The notes below the pieces were generated by a model. The model ran no database searches. It was not told the origin of the DNA and saw only the letters and a list, made by a program, of their open reading frames with translations. A program made the position numbers and the translations under genes. From positions 421,917 to 485,916 of the forward strand of contig NZ_JOBF01000002.1 of NCBI RefSeq assembly GCF_000718635.1: a stretch of DNA of 64,000 bases, written 5' to 3'. Source of the DNA: Streptomyces varsoviensis. Its GTDB lineage: Bacteria > Actinomycetota > Actinomycetes > Streptomycetales > Streptomycetaceae. How positions within the stretch are numbered: the first letter of the stretch is position 1; every line of letters starts with the position of its first letter. Shown in pieces: positions 33,307 through 42,144 of this stretch.

Positions 33307-34668
33307 TCACGGGGCGGGGGAGGGACGTACGAGCGCGAGCGCGCGCCGGCGCACGGCGGTCGCTTGGCGCTGGCGCGGGAAACGGCGCAGCTCCTCGTGG
33401 AGGCGGCCGAGGGCCCGGTCGGCCTGCTCCGAGTGCAGGTGGGGATACTCGTCGAGGAACGCGTGCCAGTGGGAACAGGACGCCTCCACGAGCCCCATGG
33501 ACAGCAGCGTCTCGGCGAGCCGGGCCTGGGTGAGGACATGCGCCCTGCGCTGGCCGGGCGCCCGGTGCCGAGCGGAGGCCGCGAGGGCGGACACCGCCTG
33601 GGACGGCTCGTCCAGCGCGCGCAGCACCTGGGCCCGTTGATAGTCGAGGCCCGCCCGCGGATAGGCGGTGAAGGGGCCGGGAGGACTGGACGCCTGCTCA
33701 TGATGGCGTTCCGCCGCCGCCAGATCGGCGAGAGCGCGGCGCGGCTGGCGCTGGCGGGCGTAGACATGGGCGCGCTGGGACAGCAGGAACGACCGGGTGG
33801 CCGGCCCGGCGTCGATCCCGGCGGCGTCCACCGCTGTGTCGGCGAGGCTCTGGGCGTGGAGCGGGTGCCCCAGATTCAGGGCCTGCGCGCTCATGGCGCG
33901 CAGCGTGACCGCGTACAGCCGCCGGTTCCCGGCCTCCTGGGCGAGCCGCAGCGCGGTGTGGAAGTACCGCTGCGCCAGGCTGTGGTGGCCGGAATCGTCG
34001 GTCATGACGGCGAGCAGATGAGCGAGCTGCACGGTACCGGACAGCAGCTCGCGGTGGACGGGGCAGGGGGCCGGGGCGACGAGCAGCCGGCCGGCGCCCT
34101 CGGCGAGGTAGGCGGTCAGCGCGGCCCGGACGTGGGCGCCGCCGTGCCGCTCGGCGAGTAGAGCGAAGGTCTCCGTCATCGACTGCAACGCCAGGGCGTC
34201 GGCGGAGGTGGCCCGGGCTTCCGGCCCGCGCGGCCGGTCCGGCGGACGCGGCCGCCAGCCGGGCAGGGCCAGGGCGCTCGGGGCGTAGACGGTGGTGCGG
34301 GTCAGTACCGCCCGCCGCGCCGGGTCGACGTCCGCGCGGCACAGGGCCGTCAGATGGCGCAGGGCGTCCGCCGCCGCGGGACGGTCGGGCGGCCGGGGCG
34401 GCGGCGCCTGCCCGGGCCGGAGCAGCCCGGTGTCCTCGGCGGTGACGACCCGTCGGACGCGGTGGCCGAAGGCCGAGGCGACGAGCTCGGGCACCGGCGG
34501 CCGGGGCCGGGAGCCGCTGAGCCAGTGGGCCACCGACGTACGGTCGTAGCGCAAGGTCAGGCCCTGCGCCGCGGCCAGGGAGTTGACGGCCCGGGCCAGC
34601 TCGCCGGCGGTCCAGTCGGCCTCGACGAGCAGGGCGGACAGCAGCGTGTTGGGGGCGTGGCGGGCCAT
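33307..34668 (-). CDS. HTH/TPR-type transcriptional regulator
   Basis: The 453-residue protein has an N-terminal DNA-binding-like region (LARAVNSLAAAQGLTLRYDR, SVAHWLSGSRPRPPVPELVA) followed by about 300 helical residues with TPR-like periodicity (QRYFHTALRLAQEAGNRRLY, HAQSLADTAVDAAG). Streptomyces encode many such regulators, some responding to signalling peptides or lactones. GGAGA lies 5 nt before the ATG at 34668. It is divergent from an SDR gene across 313 bp, which hold both promoters and no gene; joint regulation is plausible. Confidence 0.82.
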   Translation of the reverse strand: MARHAPNTLLSALLVEADWTAGELARAVNSLAAAQGLTLRYDRTSVAHWLSGSRPRPPVPELVASAFGHRVRRVVTAEDTGLLRPGQAPPPRPPDRPAAADALRHLTALCRADVDPARRAVLTRTTVYAPSALALPGWRPRPPDRPRGPEARATSADALALQSMTETFALLAERHGGAHVRAALTAYLAEGAGRLLVAPAPCPVHRELLSGTVQLAHLLAVMTDDSGHHSLAQRYFHTALRLAQEAGNRRLYAVTLRAMSAQALNLGHPLHAQSLADTAVDAAGIDAGPATRSFLLSQRAHVYARQRQPRRALADLAAAERHHEQASSPPGPFTAYPRAGLDYQRAQVLRALDEPSQAVSALAASARHRAPGQRRAHVLTQARLAETLLSMGLVEASCSHWHAFLDEYPHLHSEQADRALGRLHEELRRFPRQRQATAVRRRALALVRPSPAP

Positions 34669-34981
34669 GCGCGGTCTCCGTTCTTCCTCACGCCCTCGCC
34701 GCACGAGGGCCACGCGCGCACAGGCGGTTCGCCGCCCGCGCGGAGCGGTCGACGGCGGTCCGTCCGGGGGCGTGGCGGGGGTGCTTTCCTTTCCCCTTGC
34801 CCGCTGCCACCGGCCTCATCCGCCGCACTGCCGCCCCCGCGGCCGCCCGCCCGGGGGAGTGAATCGGGGACTCTGCCGGTGAACCGTACGGAGCCGGGCG
34901 GGCGCGGTACGGGGGTGGTGCGCGCCCCCGCGCTCCCACGTACTGTCGTGACAACTGGCCATACCCGAGTAGGGAGTTGCT

Positions 34982-35755
34982 GTGGAAGCGAACCATTTCA
35001 CGGGCAAGGTCGTCATCGTCACCGGCGGCGGATCCGGTATCGGGGCCGCCGCCGTGCACCGCTTCGCGCGCGAGGGCGCGACGGTGATCGCCGTCGGGCG
35101 GACCGAGGAGAAGCTCAAGGCGACCGCCGCCGCCGCGCCCGCCGGCTCGACGGTCGCGACGCGCGCCGTGGACGTCGCCGACGAGTCCGCGACGACCGCG
35201 CTGATCGCCGAGGTGGCCGAGACGTACGGCCGGCTGGACGTGCTGGTCAACAACGCGGCCACCGCCACGGCCGGCACCGTGGAGGAGACCGACACCGCCA
35301 CGTGGCGCAGAATCCTGGCCGTCGACGTCGACGCCGTCTTCTTCGCCTCGCGCGCCGCGCTGCCCCACCTCCGCCGCGTCGGCGGCAACATCGTCAACGT
35401 CGGTTCCGTGTCCGGCCTGGGCGCCGACTGGCGCCTGGCCGCGTACAACACCGCCAAGGGCGCGCTGGTCAACCTGACCAACGCCATGGCGCTCGACCAC
35501 GGCCACGAGGGCGTACGCGTCAACGCCGTGCACCCCGGCCTCACCTACACCCCGATGGCGACGCCGCTCACCGACAACGCGGAGCTGCTCGCCGCGTACC
35601 GCGAGCGGGTCCCCATGCGGCGCGCCGCCGAAGCGGCGGAAGTCGCCGACGTCATCGTCTTCCTGGCCAGCCACGACGCCCGCTTCGTCAACGGTGTCCA
35701 CATCCCCGTCGACGGCGGGCTCGGCGCGTCGAGCGGCCAGCCGCGCCTGTCCTGA
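34982..35755 (+). CDS. Short-chain dehydrogenase/reductase
   Basis: The 257-residue protein is a classical SDR: cofactor motif TGGGSGIG (residues ~15-22), NNAAT near residue 89, catalytic Ser in VGSVSG, YNTAK with Tyr/Lys near residues 157-161, and VHPGLTYTPM. Arg in VGRTEEK after beta-2 suggests NADP(H). GTG at 34982 is preceded by AGGGAG. It is divergent from the TPR-type regulator. The substrate is unknown. Confidence 0.92.
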   Translation: MEANHFTGKVVIVTGGGSGIGAAAVHRFAREGATVIAVGRTEEKLKATAAAAPAGSTVATRAVDVADESATTALIAEVAETYGRLDVLVNNAATATAGTVEETDTATWRRILAVDVDAVFFASRAALPHLRRVGGNIVNVGSVSGLGADWRLAAYNTAKGALVNLTNAMALDHGHEGVRVNAVHPGLTYTPMATPLTDNAELLAAYRERVPMRRAAEAAEVADVIVFLASHDARFVNGVHIPVDGGLGASSGQPRLS

Positions 35756-36201
35756 GGGGCGCGGGGCGTCGGGGCAGACCTGGGCCGCTCGACCGGAGGC
35801 CGGGTAGCGGCCGGAGGGATGGTGCGGGGATGGTGCGGGGATGTCGCGTGGATGGCGGCAATTGGTCTGGGCCAAGGGGTGTACGGCCGCCATTCTGTTG
35901 ACGAAGGCATGCCACGACTCATGCGTGCCACGCCCGATGCATGCGACGTCTCGCCGAGGGCGGTGCGCGTCCCGGCCGTACGCGCCTCAGCCGGAACGCG
36001 CACCCCCGAAGGCGCCGAGGCGCGCCACCCTGCGGGTGCGCGCTCCCGAAAACGCACCACCGCGAACTCGCACCACTCCACAGACCCACCACCGCGAACT
36101 CGCGCCACCCCGAAGACGCGCCACCCCGAAGACGCGCCACCCCGCAGCCGCACCACCCCGAAGACGCGCCATCCCCTCCCAGGCGTCGAAAGGTGCCCGC
36201 C
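35756..36201. other. Intergenic region with tandem repeats
   Basis: These 446 bp have GATGGTGCGGG repeats near 35818-35842, CCACC/GCGAACTCGCACC words near 36055-36100, and a 16-bp array at 36101-36180. No gene is supported. The lactonase promoter should be here but no clear boxes stand out. Confidence 0.5.
36101..36180. repeat. 16-bp tandem repeat before the lactonase gene
   Basis: Five contiguous units of consensus CGCGCCACCCCGAAGA: 36101-36116 and 36117-36132 are identical, the third and fourth differ at a few positions, the fifth is degenerate (CGCGCCATCCCCTCCC). The array ends 21 bp before the lactonase ATG, so it forms most of its leader. Confidence 0.85.
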
Positions 36202-37404
36202 ATGCCGCCACCACCCCCCTCCGAGCACCCCGAGCGCGCGGCTCGAAGCTCCGGCCTCGGCCGCCGTTCGTTCATCGGCCTGCTGGGCGCCGCCGCGCTC
36301 GGCGCCCACGCCTCCGCCGCGCGGGCCCTGGAGCCGCCCGCCCGAGGAGGCCGGGACGCCGCCGCCTCGGGGCAGGCGTTCCTGGGCACGTACGGGAACG
36401 GCATCATCTCCTGCGCGTACGACACCGCCACCGGGGCGCTCACCCGGCGCAGCGGCTACGCGGCGGTGACCAACCCCTCCTTCCTCGCGGCGGCGCCCGG
36501 CGGCAAGGTGCTCTACGCCCTCGACAACGGCGGCCGGCAGGGCGCGGTACGGGCCTTCACGATCGGCGCGAACGGCGCGCTGACCGCGCTCGGCGCCGCG
36601 CGGTCCACCGGCGGCGCCAACGTCACCCACCTCTCGGTCCACCCGGGCGGCCGGCACCTGCTCAGCGCGAACTACGGCGCCGGCAGCGTCGCCGCGCACG
36701 CCCTCAACGCCGACGGCAGCGTCGGCGCGCGTACGGGCCTGGTGCAGCACACCGGCTCCGGCCCCGACCCCAGCCGCCAGGAAGGCCCGCACGCGCACCA
36801 GATCATCACCGACCCCCGGGGCGCCCACGTCTTCGCCGTCGACCTGGGCACCGACAAGGTGTACACCTACCGCCTCGACGCCCAGAGCGGCGCGCTGCGG
36901 CCGGTCTCCGAGGTCCGCTCCGTGCCGGGCGCCGGCCCCCGGCACATGGTCTTCCACCCCACGGCCCCGTACGCCTATGTCGCCAACGAGCTGAACAGCA
37001 CCGTCACGGTCTACTCCTACAACCCGGCCACCGGCGCCCTGACCCGCGGAGACAGCCGGCCCACCGTCCCCGGCGGTTCCGGCCCCGCCGTCCGCAACTA
37101 CCCGTCGGAGGTGGCGGTCTCGGCCGACGGCCGCTTCCTCTACCTCTCCAACCGCGGCCACGAGAGCGTCGCCCGCTTCGCCGTCACCGACGGCGGGGCC
37201 GCCCTCCGCCTGCTGGACACCGTGCCCAGCGGCGGCTCCTGGCCCCGGCACCTCAGCCTCTCGCCGGCGGGGAACCTGCTCTTCACGGCCAACCAGTACG
37301 GCAACACGGTCGGCGTCTTCACCGTGAACCGCGACTCCGGCGCCCTCACCGCTTCCGGCCCGCCCTTCGCCACATCGTCCCTCGGGTGCGTCCTTCCCGT
37401 ATGA
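36202..37404 (+). CDS. Tat-exported lactonase family seven-bladed beta-propeller
   Basis: The 400-residue protein has a twin-arginine signal (GLGRRSFIGLLGAAALGAH, residues ~22-40). The rest matches the lactonase/6-phosphogluconolactonase-like propeller family: LSVHPGGRHLLSANYGAGSV, EGPHAHQIITDP, GPRHMVFHPT and WPRHLSLSPAGNLLFTANQ. Cytoplasmic members hydrolyse 6-phosphogluconolactone; exported ones have mostly unknown substrates. AAAGG lies 8 nt before the ATG at 36202. It is monocistronic, facing a decayed NmrA-like gene 11 bp away. Confidence 0.88.
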   Translation: MPPPPPSEHPERAARSSGLGRRSFIGLLGAAALGAHASAARALEPPARGGRDAAASGQAFLGTYGNGIISCAYDTATGALTRRSGYAAVTNPSFLAAAPGGKVLYALDNGGRQGAVRAFTIGANGALTALGAARSTGGANVTHLSVHPGGRHLLSANYGAGSVAAHALNADGSVGARTGLVQHTGSGPDPSRQEGPHAHQIITDPRGAHVFAVDLGTDKVYTYRLDAQSGALRPVSEVRSVPGAGPRHMVFHPTAPYAYVANELNSTVTVYSYNPATGALTRGDSRPTVPGGSGPAVRNYPSEVAVSADGRFLYLSNRGHESVARFAVTDGGAALRLLDTVPSGGSWPRHLSLSPAGNLLFTANQYGNTVGVFTVNRDSGALTASGPPFATSSLGCVLPV

Positions 37405-37415
37405 CACCGAACGGC

Positions 37416-37727
37416 TCATCCCGTGCGGCCGTGCCCACGACCGTAGGCACGGCCGCGCACCAACCGCCGCGCGGGCGACCGCGCCAGGGCCACCACCTCC
37501 CGGGCCGTTTCGGCCACGGGGAAGAGAAACACCCGGTCGACGCCCTCCAGCGCCTCGGCGAGCGAGGAAGGCCGCGTGAGGTCTCCCGCGACCACGTGTA
37601 CGCCCTCCGGGAGCCCCGCGCCGCGCGGGTCGCGGGTCAGCGCCCGTACGTTCGCACCGGCTCCGACGAGCCGCCTCACCACGTTCCCGCCGACATTGCC
37701 AGTGGCTCCGGTCACCAGGACCTCCAT
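37416..37727 (-). pseudogene. Truncated NmrA-like NAD(P)-binding gene
   Basis: The frame begins with a good GGAGGGAG site and MEVLVTGATGNVGGNVVRRL, the start of NmrA/azoreductase-type NAD(P)H-binding proteins, normally about 270-290 residues. After VFLFPVAETAREVVALA (residue ~90) similarity stops and the frame ends after 103 residues with an Arg/Gly-rich tail. The C-terminal two thirds are absent; the convergent lactonase gene ends 11 bp away. A deletion of the 3' part is the likely cause. Some expression of the stub cannot be excluded. Confidence 0.7.
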
Positions 37728-37848
37728 GGCACTCCCTCCGATCGTCGCTGCTCACGCCGGCGCCCGCCCTTCCGAGAGCCCGGCGCCGCGGCGAGAATGC
37801 CAAAGCGCGACGGACCGGCTCCAGTCTCGCGCCCAACGCATCGTGAGA

Positions 37849-37958
37849 CGGCGGGACGGCGGACTCGCGGACGGGTGGGACGGAGCGGTCGGCCGGCGGG
37901 CCAGCGGGCCAACGCGACGGTTGGCGGCCATCCCGGACGCGAGTCCGCCGTCCCGCCG
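37849..37958. repeat. 21-bp perfect inverted repeat with 68-bp loop
   Basis: The arms 37849-37869 and 37938-37958 are exact reverse complements (beginning CGGCGGGACGG). The loop contains further dyads such as GCCAAC...GTTGGC near 37908-37925. The structure ends 6 bp past the cupin stop codon and lies beside the truncated NmrA-like gene, so it may be a large terminator or a scar of rearrangement. Confidence 0.8.
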
Positions 37959-37964
37959 CGTCCG

Positions 37965-38354
37965 TCAGGTCTCGGTCCGCTTCTCCAGGCGGCTGCCGCG
38001 CGGCACGGTGACGGACATGATGTCGCTCGGGGCGTCCAGGGCGATGCGGTGCCATCGTCCGCGCGGCACCACGGCCGCGGTTCCGGCGCTCAGCGTGATC
38101 CGCTCCTCCGCGTCCCCCGGCTGCCGCGGGCGCAGGCAGAGCCGTATCCCGCCCGTGAGACAGGCGACGACTTCATCCGCGGCGGTGTGGATCTCCCAGT
38201 GGTCGCCGTGCACATCGGCGTCCGTCTCCACATGGAAGGTCATCACCTGCCAGCCGTCCCGCTCGGCGTCGAAGACCGGCTGCTCGGCGTGTATCCGGCC
38301 GTCCTGGCGCAGGTGGAGGAAGGAAGCGTAGAGATCGATCGGGGTGACGGCCAT
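37965..38354 (-). CDS. Cupin domain protein
   Basis: The 129-residue protein folds as a single cupin: HVETDADVHGDHWEIHTAAD-type motif 1 (residues ~40-60) and the second motif AAVVPRGRWHRIAL near residue 100. The metal ligands are partly altered relative to G(X)5HXH(X)3-4E. AAGGGAAG lies about 8 nt before the ATG. Cupins of this size may be small enzymes or binding proteins; no specific role can be read. The 233 bp upstream to the amidase hold no supported gene. Confidence 0.78.
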   Translation of the reverse strand: MAVTPIDLYASFLHLRQDGRIHAEQPVFDAERDGWQVMTFHVETDADVHGDHWEIHTAADEVVACLTGGIRLCLRPRQPGDAEERITLSAGTAAVVPRGRWHRIALDAPSDIMSVTVPRGSRLEKRTET

Positions 38355-38587
38355 GCCGGGACTTCCCTTCGCGGTGAATCTGTCGGACGTGCGGGTGGGC
38401 TCGTTGAAACGGGCTGGCGGACCTGTGCTGGTGAGCTTGTGCAAAACGTGCTCGTGGGCCGGATCGGACGCGCTGGTGAGGCCGGCCCGGATGTGCCGGA
38501 GGCCGCTGCGGCCGCCGCGTCGGGAGCCGTACGAAAGGGGACCGGCCCTCCGGGAGCGCGGGCCCCTGCCCATGGCTGCGAGCGGCG

Positions 38588-40027
38588 TCAACTGAGGGCC
38601 GGCCGGCGGCCGGCCCATGGCAGCGCGAGTTCGAGGGCGCGCGCCACCCGCAGCAGGAGGTCTTCCTGCCAGGGCGCGGCGACGAGCTGGACGCCGACGG
38701 GCAGTCCGGTGGCGTCGTCGTGGTGCAGGGGGAGCGAGATCGCCGGCTGGCCGGTCACGTTGAACAGCGAGGTGAACACGGCCAGCGGATAGCTCTTCCG
38801 CAGAGGCGACAGCGGGTCGCCGTCGCCGTCCGCGCGCCAGAAGCCGACGGGCGGGGGCAGGCACGCCATCGTGGGCGTGACGAGCAGGTCGAAACTGCCG
38901 ACGAACGCTTCGACGACGCACCGCGAGAGCCGCTGGGTGCGCTGCACGGCCTCCGCGTAGGCCCACGAGTCGACGGCGCGTGCCGCCTCCCGCAGGGCCC
39001 GGTTGTGCGGCTCGACGCGGTCCGGGTCGGCGAGGGGCACGCCCGCGGCGGCGGTGTTCCAGATCGTCGTGAACGCCGCGATCAACTCGTCCGTCGGCGG
39101 CAGCGGCAGGGGCGTGTCCACCACGTGATGGCCCGCGGCTTCGAGGGCCCGCAGCGCCGTGTCGACCGCCGCCAGGCACGCCGGGTCGACGCTCATTCCG
39201 GCGATCGGGGGCTCGACGAGCACCCCGACCCGCAGCCCGGCCGGCGGGGCCGCCGTGAGCGCGTCCGCGAAGGGGCGCCGCGGCGGGGACGGCGACCACC
39301 ACGCGGCGGGATCGTGGCGGGCGAGTACGTCCAGGACGGCCGCCGAGTCGGCCACCGTGCGGGTGACCGCGCCGTCGGTGGCCATGCCCTCGCAGCGGAC
39401 GGTCGCGTCGGTGACCAGACCGCGGGTGGGCTTGAGGCCGACGAGACCGTTGCACGACGCCGGGACGCGGATCGAGCCGCCGCCGTCGGCGGCGTGCGCG
39501 ATCGGCGCCATTCCGGACGCGACGGCCGCGCCCGCGCCGCTCGACGACCCGCCGGGGGAGCGGTCCGGGTCCCACGGGTTGCGGGTGATGCCGAGGGCCT
39601 CGCTCTCGGTGAACGCCACGGAACCGAACTCGGAGGTGGTGGTCTTCCCGAGCGGCACGAACCCCGCGTCCGTGAACCGGCGCACCACCGGCGCCGACAC
39701 CCCGGCCGGCGTCGGATCGGCCCCGGCGCTCCCGTAGGTCGTGGGCCACCCGGCCACGTCGAGGTAGTCCTTGATCGGGAGCGGCACGCCGTGGAACGGC
39801 GGCAGCTCCTCGGGCGACGCGGCGCGTACGACCGCGTCGGCGGCCATGGCCGCGGCCTTGCGGACGTCCTCGTCGGCCCGGTGGCAGTACGCGTTGAGCC
39901 GCGGGTCGAGCGCGTCCATCCGTTCCAGGTAGGCGTCGGCCGCCTCCAGCGGACTCACCTCCTTGCGGCGTATGGCCGCGGCGAGTTCGACGGCCGACGT
40001 GAACGGGTCGATCGAGTAGCGCGTCAT
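38588..40027 (-). CDS. Amidase (amidase signature family)
   Basis: The 479-residue enzyme has the triad Lys86 in PLPIKDYLD, Ser161 in SPGGSSSGAG and Ser185 in DGGGSIRVPA with normal spacing. It is a paralogue of the amidase at 16.0-17.5 kb (shared TRNPWDPERT/DRS region) but clearly diverged, so not a recent duplicate. AAGGGA lies 7 nt before the ATG. It is divergent from an AraC-type regulator gene 122 bp away, the probable controller. The substrate amide is unknown. Confidence 0.9.
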   Translation of the reverse strand: MTRYSIDPFTSAVELAAAIRRKEVSPLEAADAYLERMDALDPRLNAYCHRADEDVRKAAAMAADAVVRAASPEELPPFHGVPLPIKDYLDVAGWPTTYGSAGADPTPAGVSAPVVRRFTDAGFVPLGKTTTSEFGSVAFTESEALGITRNPWDPDRSPGGSSSGAGAAVASGMAPIAHAADGGGSIRVPASCNGLVGLKPTRGLVTDATVRCEGMATDGAVTRTVADSAAVLDVLARHDPAAWWSPSPPRRPFADALTAAPPAGLRVGVLVEPPIAGMSVDPACLAAVDTALRALEAAGHHVVDTPLPLPPTDELIAAFTTIWNTAAAGVPLADPDRVEPHNRALREAARAVDSWAYAEAVQRTQRLSRCVVEAFVGSFDLLVTPTMACLPPPVGFWRADGDGDPLSPLRKSYPLAVFTSLFNVTGQPAISLPLHHDDATGLPVGVQLVAAPWQEDLLLRVARALELALPWAGRRPALS

Positions 40028-40137
40028 CAGCGGTCCCTTCCGGAGCGATGTGGCGGGACCATCAGTGTTGGCGCACGGCCGGCAGCGGGTCTTGTACGAA
40101 TGTCGCGACGACTTGCGGGACCGGGGGAGCCGGCCCG

Positions 40138-40143
40138 TAGCCT
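40138..40143 (+). promoter_or_regulatory. -10 box of a leaderless AraC-type gene
   Basis: TAGCCT lies 6 nt before the ATG at 40150, and a TTGCGG word (40113-40118) is a possible but widely spaced -35 element. No ribosome binding site is present. The layout matches other leaderless starts in this window. Confidence 0.5.
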
Positions 40144-40149
40144 GCACCT

Positions 40150-41001
40150 ATGCGACGTGCCGGGGGACCTCGTGAGGCTGCCGCGAGGTGGGACATCAGC
40201 ACGCCGGCCCGACCCGGCCGGCTGCCGGGGATCGCCATGGCCGGATTCCGCGATCTCAGCACGGCCCCCCTCGACCTCCCCGTGATCCCGTATCCGGCCG
40301 TCACCGTGGCCGTCGACCTGGGCGACGGCCTGATCGTCGACGACGTCCACGGCCGTCAGCAGCGCGGCGGCGTCGTCTTCGGGCTCGTGCCCGACGGCGT
40401 TCGCGTGCGCGGCCGGAACATCGACTGCCTGCAGATACGGCTGTCACCGGTGCTCGCGCACGCGGTCCTGGGCGCCTCCCTGGAATCGGGCGGAGAGATG
40501 GTCGCCCTCGACGCGCTCTGGGGCCGCGACGCCGCACGCACCCACGAACGACTACGCGCCGCCGCCTCGTGGCCGGAGCGGTTCGCCATCGCGGAGGCCG
40601 CGCTCGCCCGGGCCCACGAGGCGGGCCGGGCCGTCGACCCGGAAGTCGCCCACGCCTGGCGGCGGGTGGAGGGCAGTCGGGGGCAGGTCCGCGTCGAGTC
40701 GCTGGCGGCGGAGGTCGGCTGGAGCCGCAAGCGGCTGTGGGCGCGGTTCCGCTCCCAGATCGGCCTCACGCCCAAGCGCGCCGCGCGACTGGTCCGCTTC
40801 GACCACGCGGCCCACCGCCTCGCCGCGGGGCACAGCGCCGGCTCGGTGGCGGTCGAGAGCGGCTACGCCGACCAGTCCCACCTGCACCGGGACGTCATGG
40901 CCTTCACGGGGGCGACGCCCACGGCCGTATCGGCCGCGCCGTGGCTCGCGGTCGACGACGTCGCGTGGGCGGTGCGGGGACGCGCGTCGTCCGGGCTCTG
41001 A
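40150..41001 (+). CDS. AraC family transcriptional regulator
   Basis: The 283-residue protein has an N-terminal sensor-like domain (DLPVIPYPAVTVAVDLGDGL) and a C-terminal AraC double helix-turn-helix (VESLAAEVGWSRKRLWARF, then SVAVESGYADQSHLHRDVMA with the FTGATPTAV ending). The start at ATG 40150 has a TAGCCT box 6 nt upstream and no ribosome binding site. It is divergent from the amidase and probably regulates it. An 89-bp direct repeat follows about 40 bp after the stop. Confidence 0.87.
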   Translation: MRRAGGPREAAARWDISTPARPGRLPGIAMAGFRDLSTAPLDLPVIPYPAVTVAVDLGDGLIVDDVHGRQQRGGVVFGLVPDGVRVRGRNIDCLQIRLSPVLAHAVLGASLESGGEMVALDALWGRDAARTHERLRAAASWPERFAIAEAALARAHEAGRAVDPEVAHAWRRVEGSRGQVRVESLAAEVGWSRKRLWARFRSQIGLTPKRAARLVRFDHAAHRLAAGHSAGSVAVESGYADQSHLHRDVMAFTGATPTAVSAAPWLAVDDVAWAVRGRASSGL

Positions 41002-41042
41002 CGCGGCGGTCCCGACGGCCTGGCGCGGCGGCCTCGCCCGGT

Positions 41043-41231
41043 CCCGGCGGCCTGGCGTGGCGGGCTCGCCGTTCCGGCGCGGACCTACGGTACGTACGGG
41101 TGCGTACGCGTCCGCTGCACCCCGCGGTTCGCCCGGCGGCCTGGCGTGGCGGGCTCGCCGTTCCGGCGCGGACCTACGGTACGTACGGGTGCGTACGCGT
41201 CCGCTGCACCCCGCGATTCGCCCGGCGGCCT
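41043..41231. repeat. 89-bp direct repeat, two copies plus a partial third
   Basis: Copy 1 (41043-41131) and copy 2 (41132-41220) differ at one base; an 11-bp start of a third copy follows (41221-41231). Each copy holds the palindrome-rich stretch around GGTACGTACGGGTGCGTACGC. A diverged half copy precedes at about 41008-41042. The array fills the space between the convergent AraC and TetR genes. The near identity indicates a recent duplication. Confidence 0.93.
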
Positions 41232-41244
41232 CATCTTGCGCGTG

Positions 41245-41856
41245 TCACTCCCGCGCGGTCCGCCCCCAGCGCGACAGCAGCGCGTCGACCGCCGCGTGCA
41301 GGGTCGCCGCGGGCACCCCGTCGCGCAACTGCGTGGACAGCCCGAGCAGAAAGGTGTGGATCATGGCCGTCATGCCGTCGACGTCCGTATCGGCGTCGAG
41401 TTCGCCCGCGGCGATCCCGCGCTCCACGCACGCCTTGACGCGTACCCGGTCGGTCTCGCGGCGGGAGGCCACGGCCGCGCGTACGCCGGCCTGATCCTCC
41501 CCCGGCGCTCGCGTCGTGCCGGACAGGGCGATGAGGCAGCCGACCGGGTGGTCGGAGTCGGCCTGCATGTCGATCGAGCCGTGCAGCAGTCCGGCGATGG
41601 CCTCGCGGGGGGCCAGCGACTCGTCCGCGACGATGTCGGTCACACCGCCCGGGCCCTTGGTGTAGTGCTCCACGACCCGTTCGAACAGCCCTTCCTTCGA
41701 GCCGAAGGTGCCGTAGAGGCTCGCGGAGGACAGACCGGTCGCCGCGCGGAGCTGCGTCAGCGACGTGGCTTCGTAGCCCTGTTCCCAGAAGAGCCGCATC
41801 GCGGCCTCCAACACGTTCTCCATGTCGAAGGCACGGGGGCGGCCAACGGACGGCAC
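41245..41856 (-). CDS. TetR/AcrR family transcriptional regulator
   Basis: The 203-residue protein begins GRPRAFDMENVLEAAMRLFW, with the HTH completed by LTQLRAATGLSSASLYGTFG (residues ~8-55). The C-terminal domain is of the common TetR_C type with GCLIALSGT. GTG at 41856 was chosen because AGGAGG ends 5 nt upstream; ATG at 41910 would add 18 residues and lies beyond a dyad. It is divergent from the MFS/dehydrogenase/MBL-fold operon, which it probably represses. Confidence 0.88.
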   Translation of the reverse strand: MPSVGRPRAFDMENVLEAAMRLFWEQGYEATSLTQLRAATGLSSASLYGTFGSKEGLFERVVEHYTKGPGGVTDIVADESLAPREAIAGLLHGSIDMQADSDHPVGCLIALSGTTRAPGEDQAGVRAAVASRRETDRVRVKACVERGIAAGELDADTDVDGMTAMIHTFLLGLSTQLRDGVPAATLHAAVDALLSRWGRTARE

Positions 41857-41879
41857 ATGGACCTCCTGTGTCGCGACAC

Positions 41880-41904
41880 GGGCACTCCGGCGTCTGGAGT
41901 GCCC
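41880..41904. promoter_or_regulatory. Dyad in the TetR/MFS divergent region
   Basis: GGGCACTCC (41880-41888) and GGAGTGCCC (41896-41904) form a perfect 9-bp-arm dyad with a 7-bp centre, 23 bp before the TetR start. Two CTCCATAT direct repeats lie at 41919-41926 and 41939-41946, 20 bp apart. Either could be the TetR operator. The remainder of the 288-bp region holds no gene. Confidence 0.5.
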
Positions 41905-42144
41905 TTTCATGCTTGCGCCTCCATATTGGACCATCCGCTCCATATGCGGCCACGGCGGGCCGCCGCCCCCGTGGTCCGGCTGCCTGAGGCTGTCCGCCCT
42001 GTGGCCCATCCGAACCCGTACGAGGTTCCGCCCGCGCTGCTCGACACGGTAGTCCGTGCCGCCATGCCGTGACGCTCCTCACTTGTGGATCATTCAATCT
42101 GAAATGGCTTGACCGGCGCGGCAGGTCGGGGCAAGAGTTATGGC

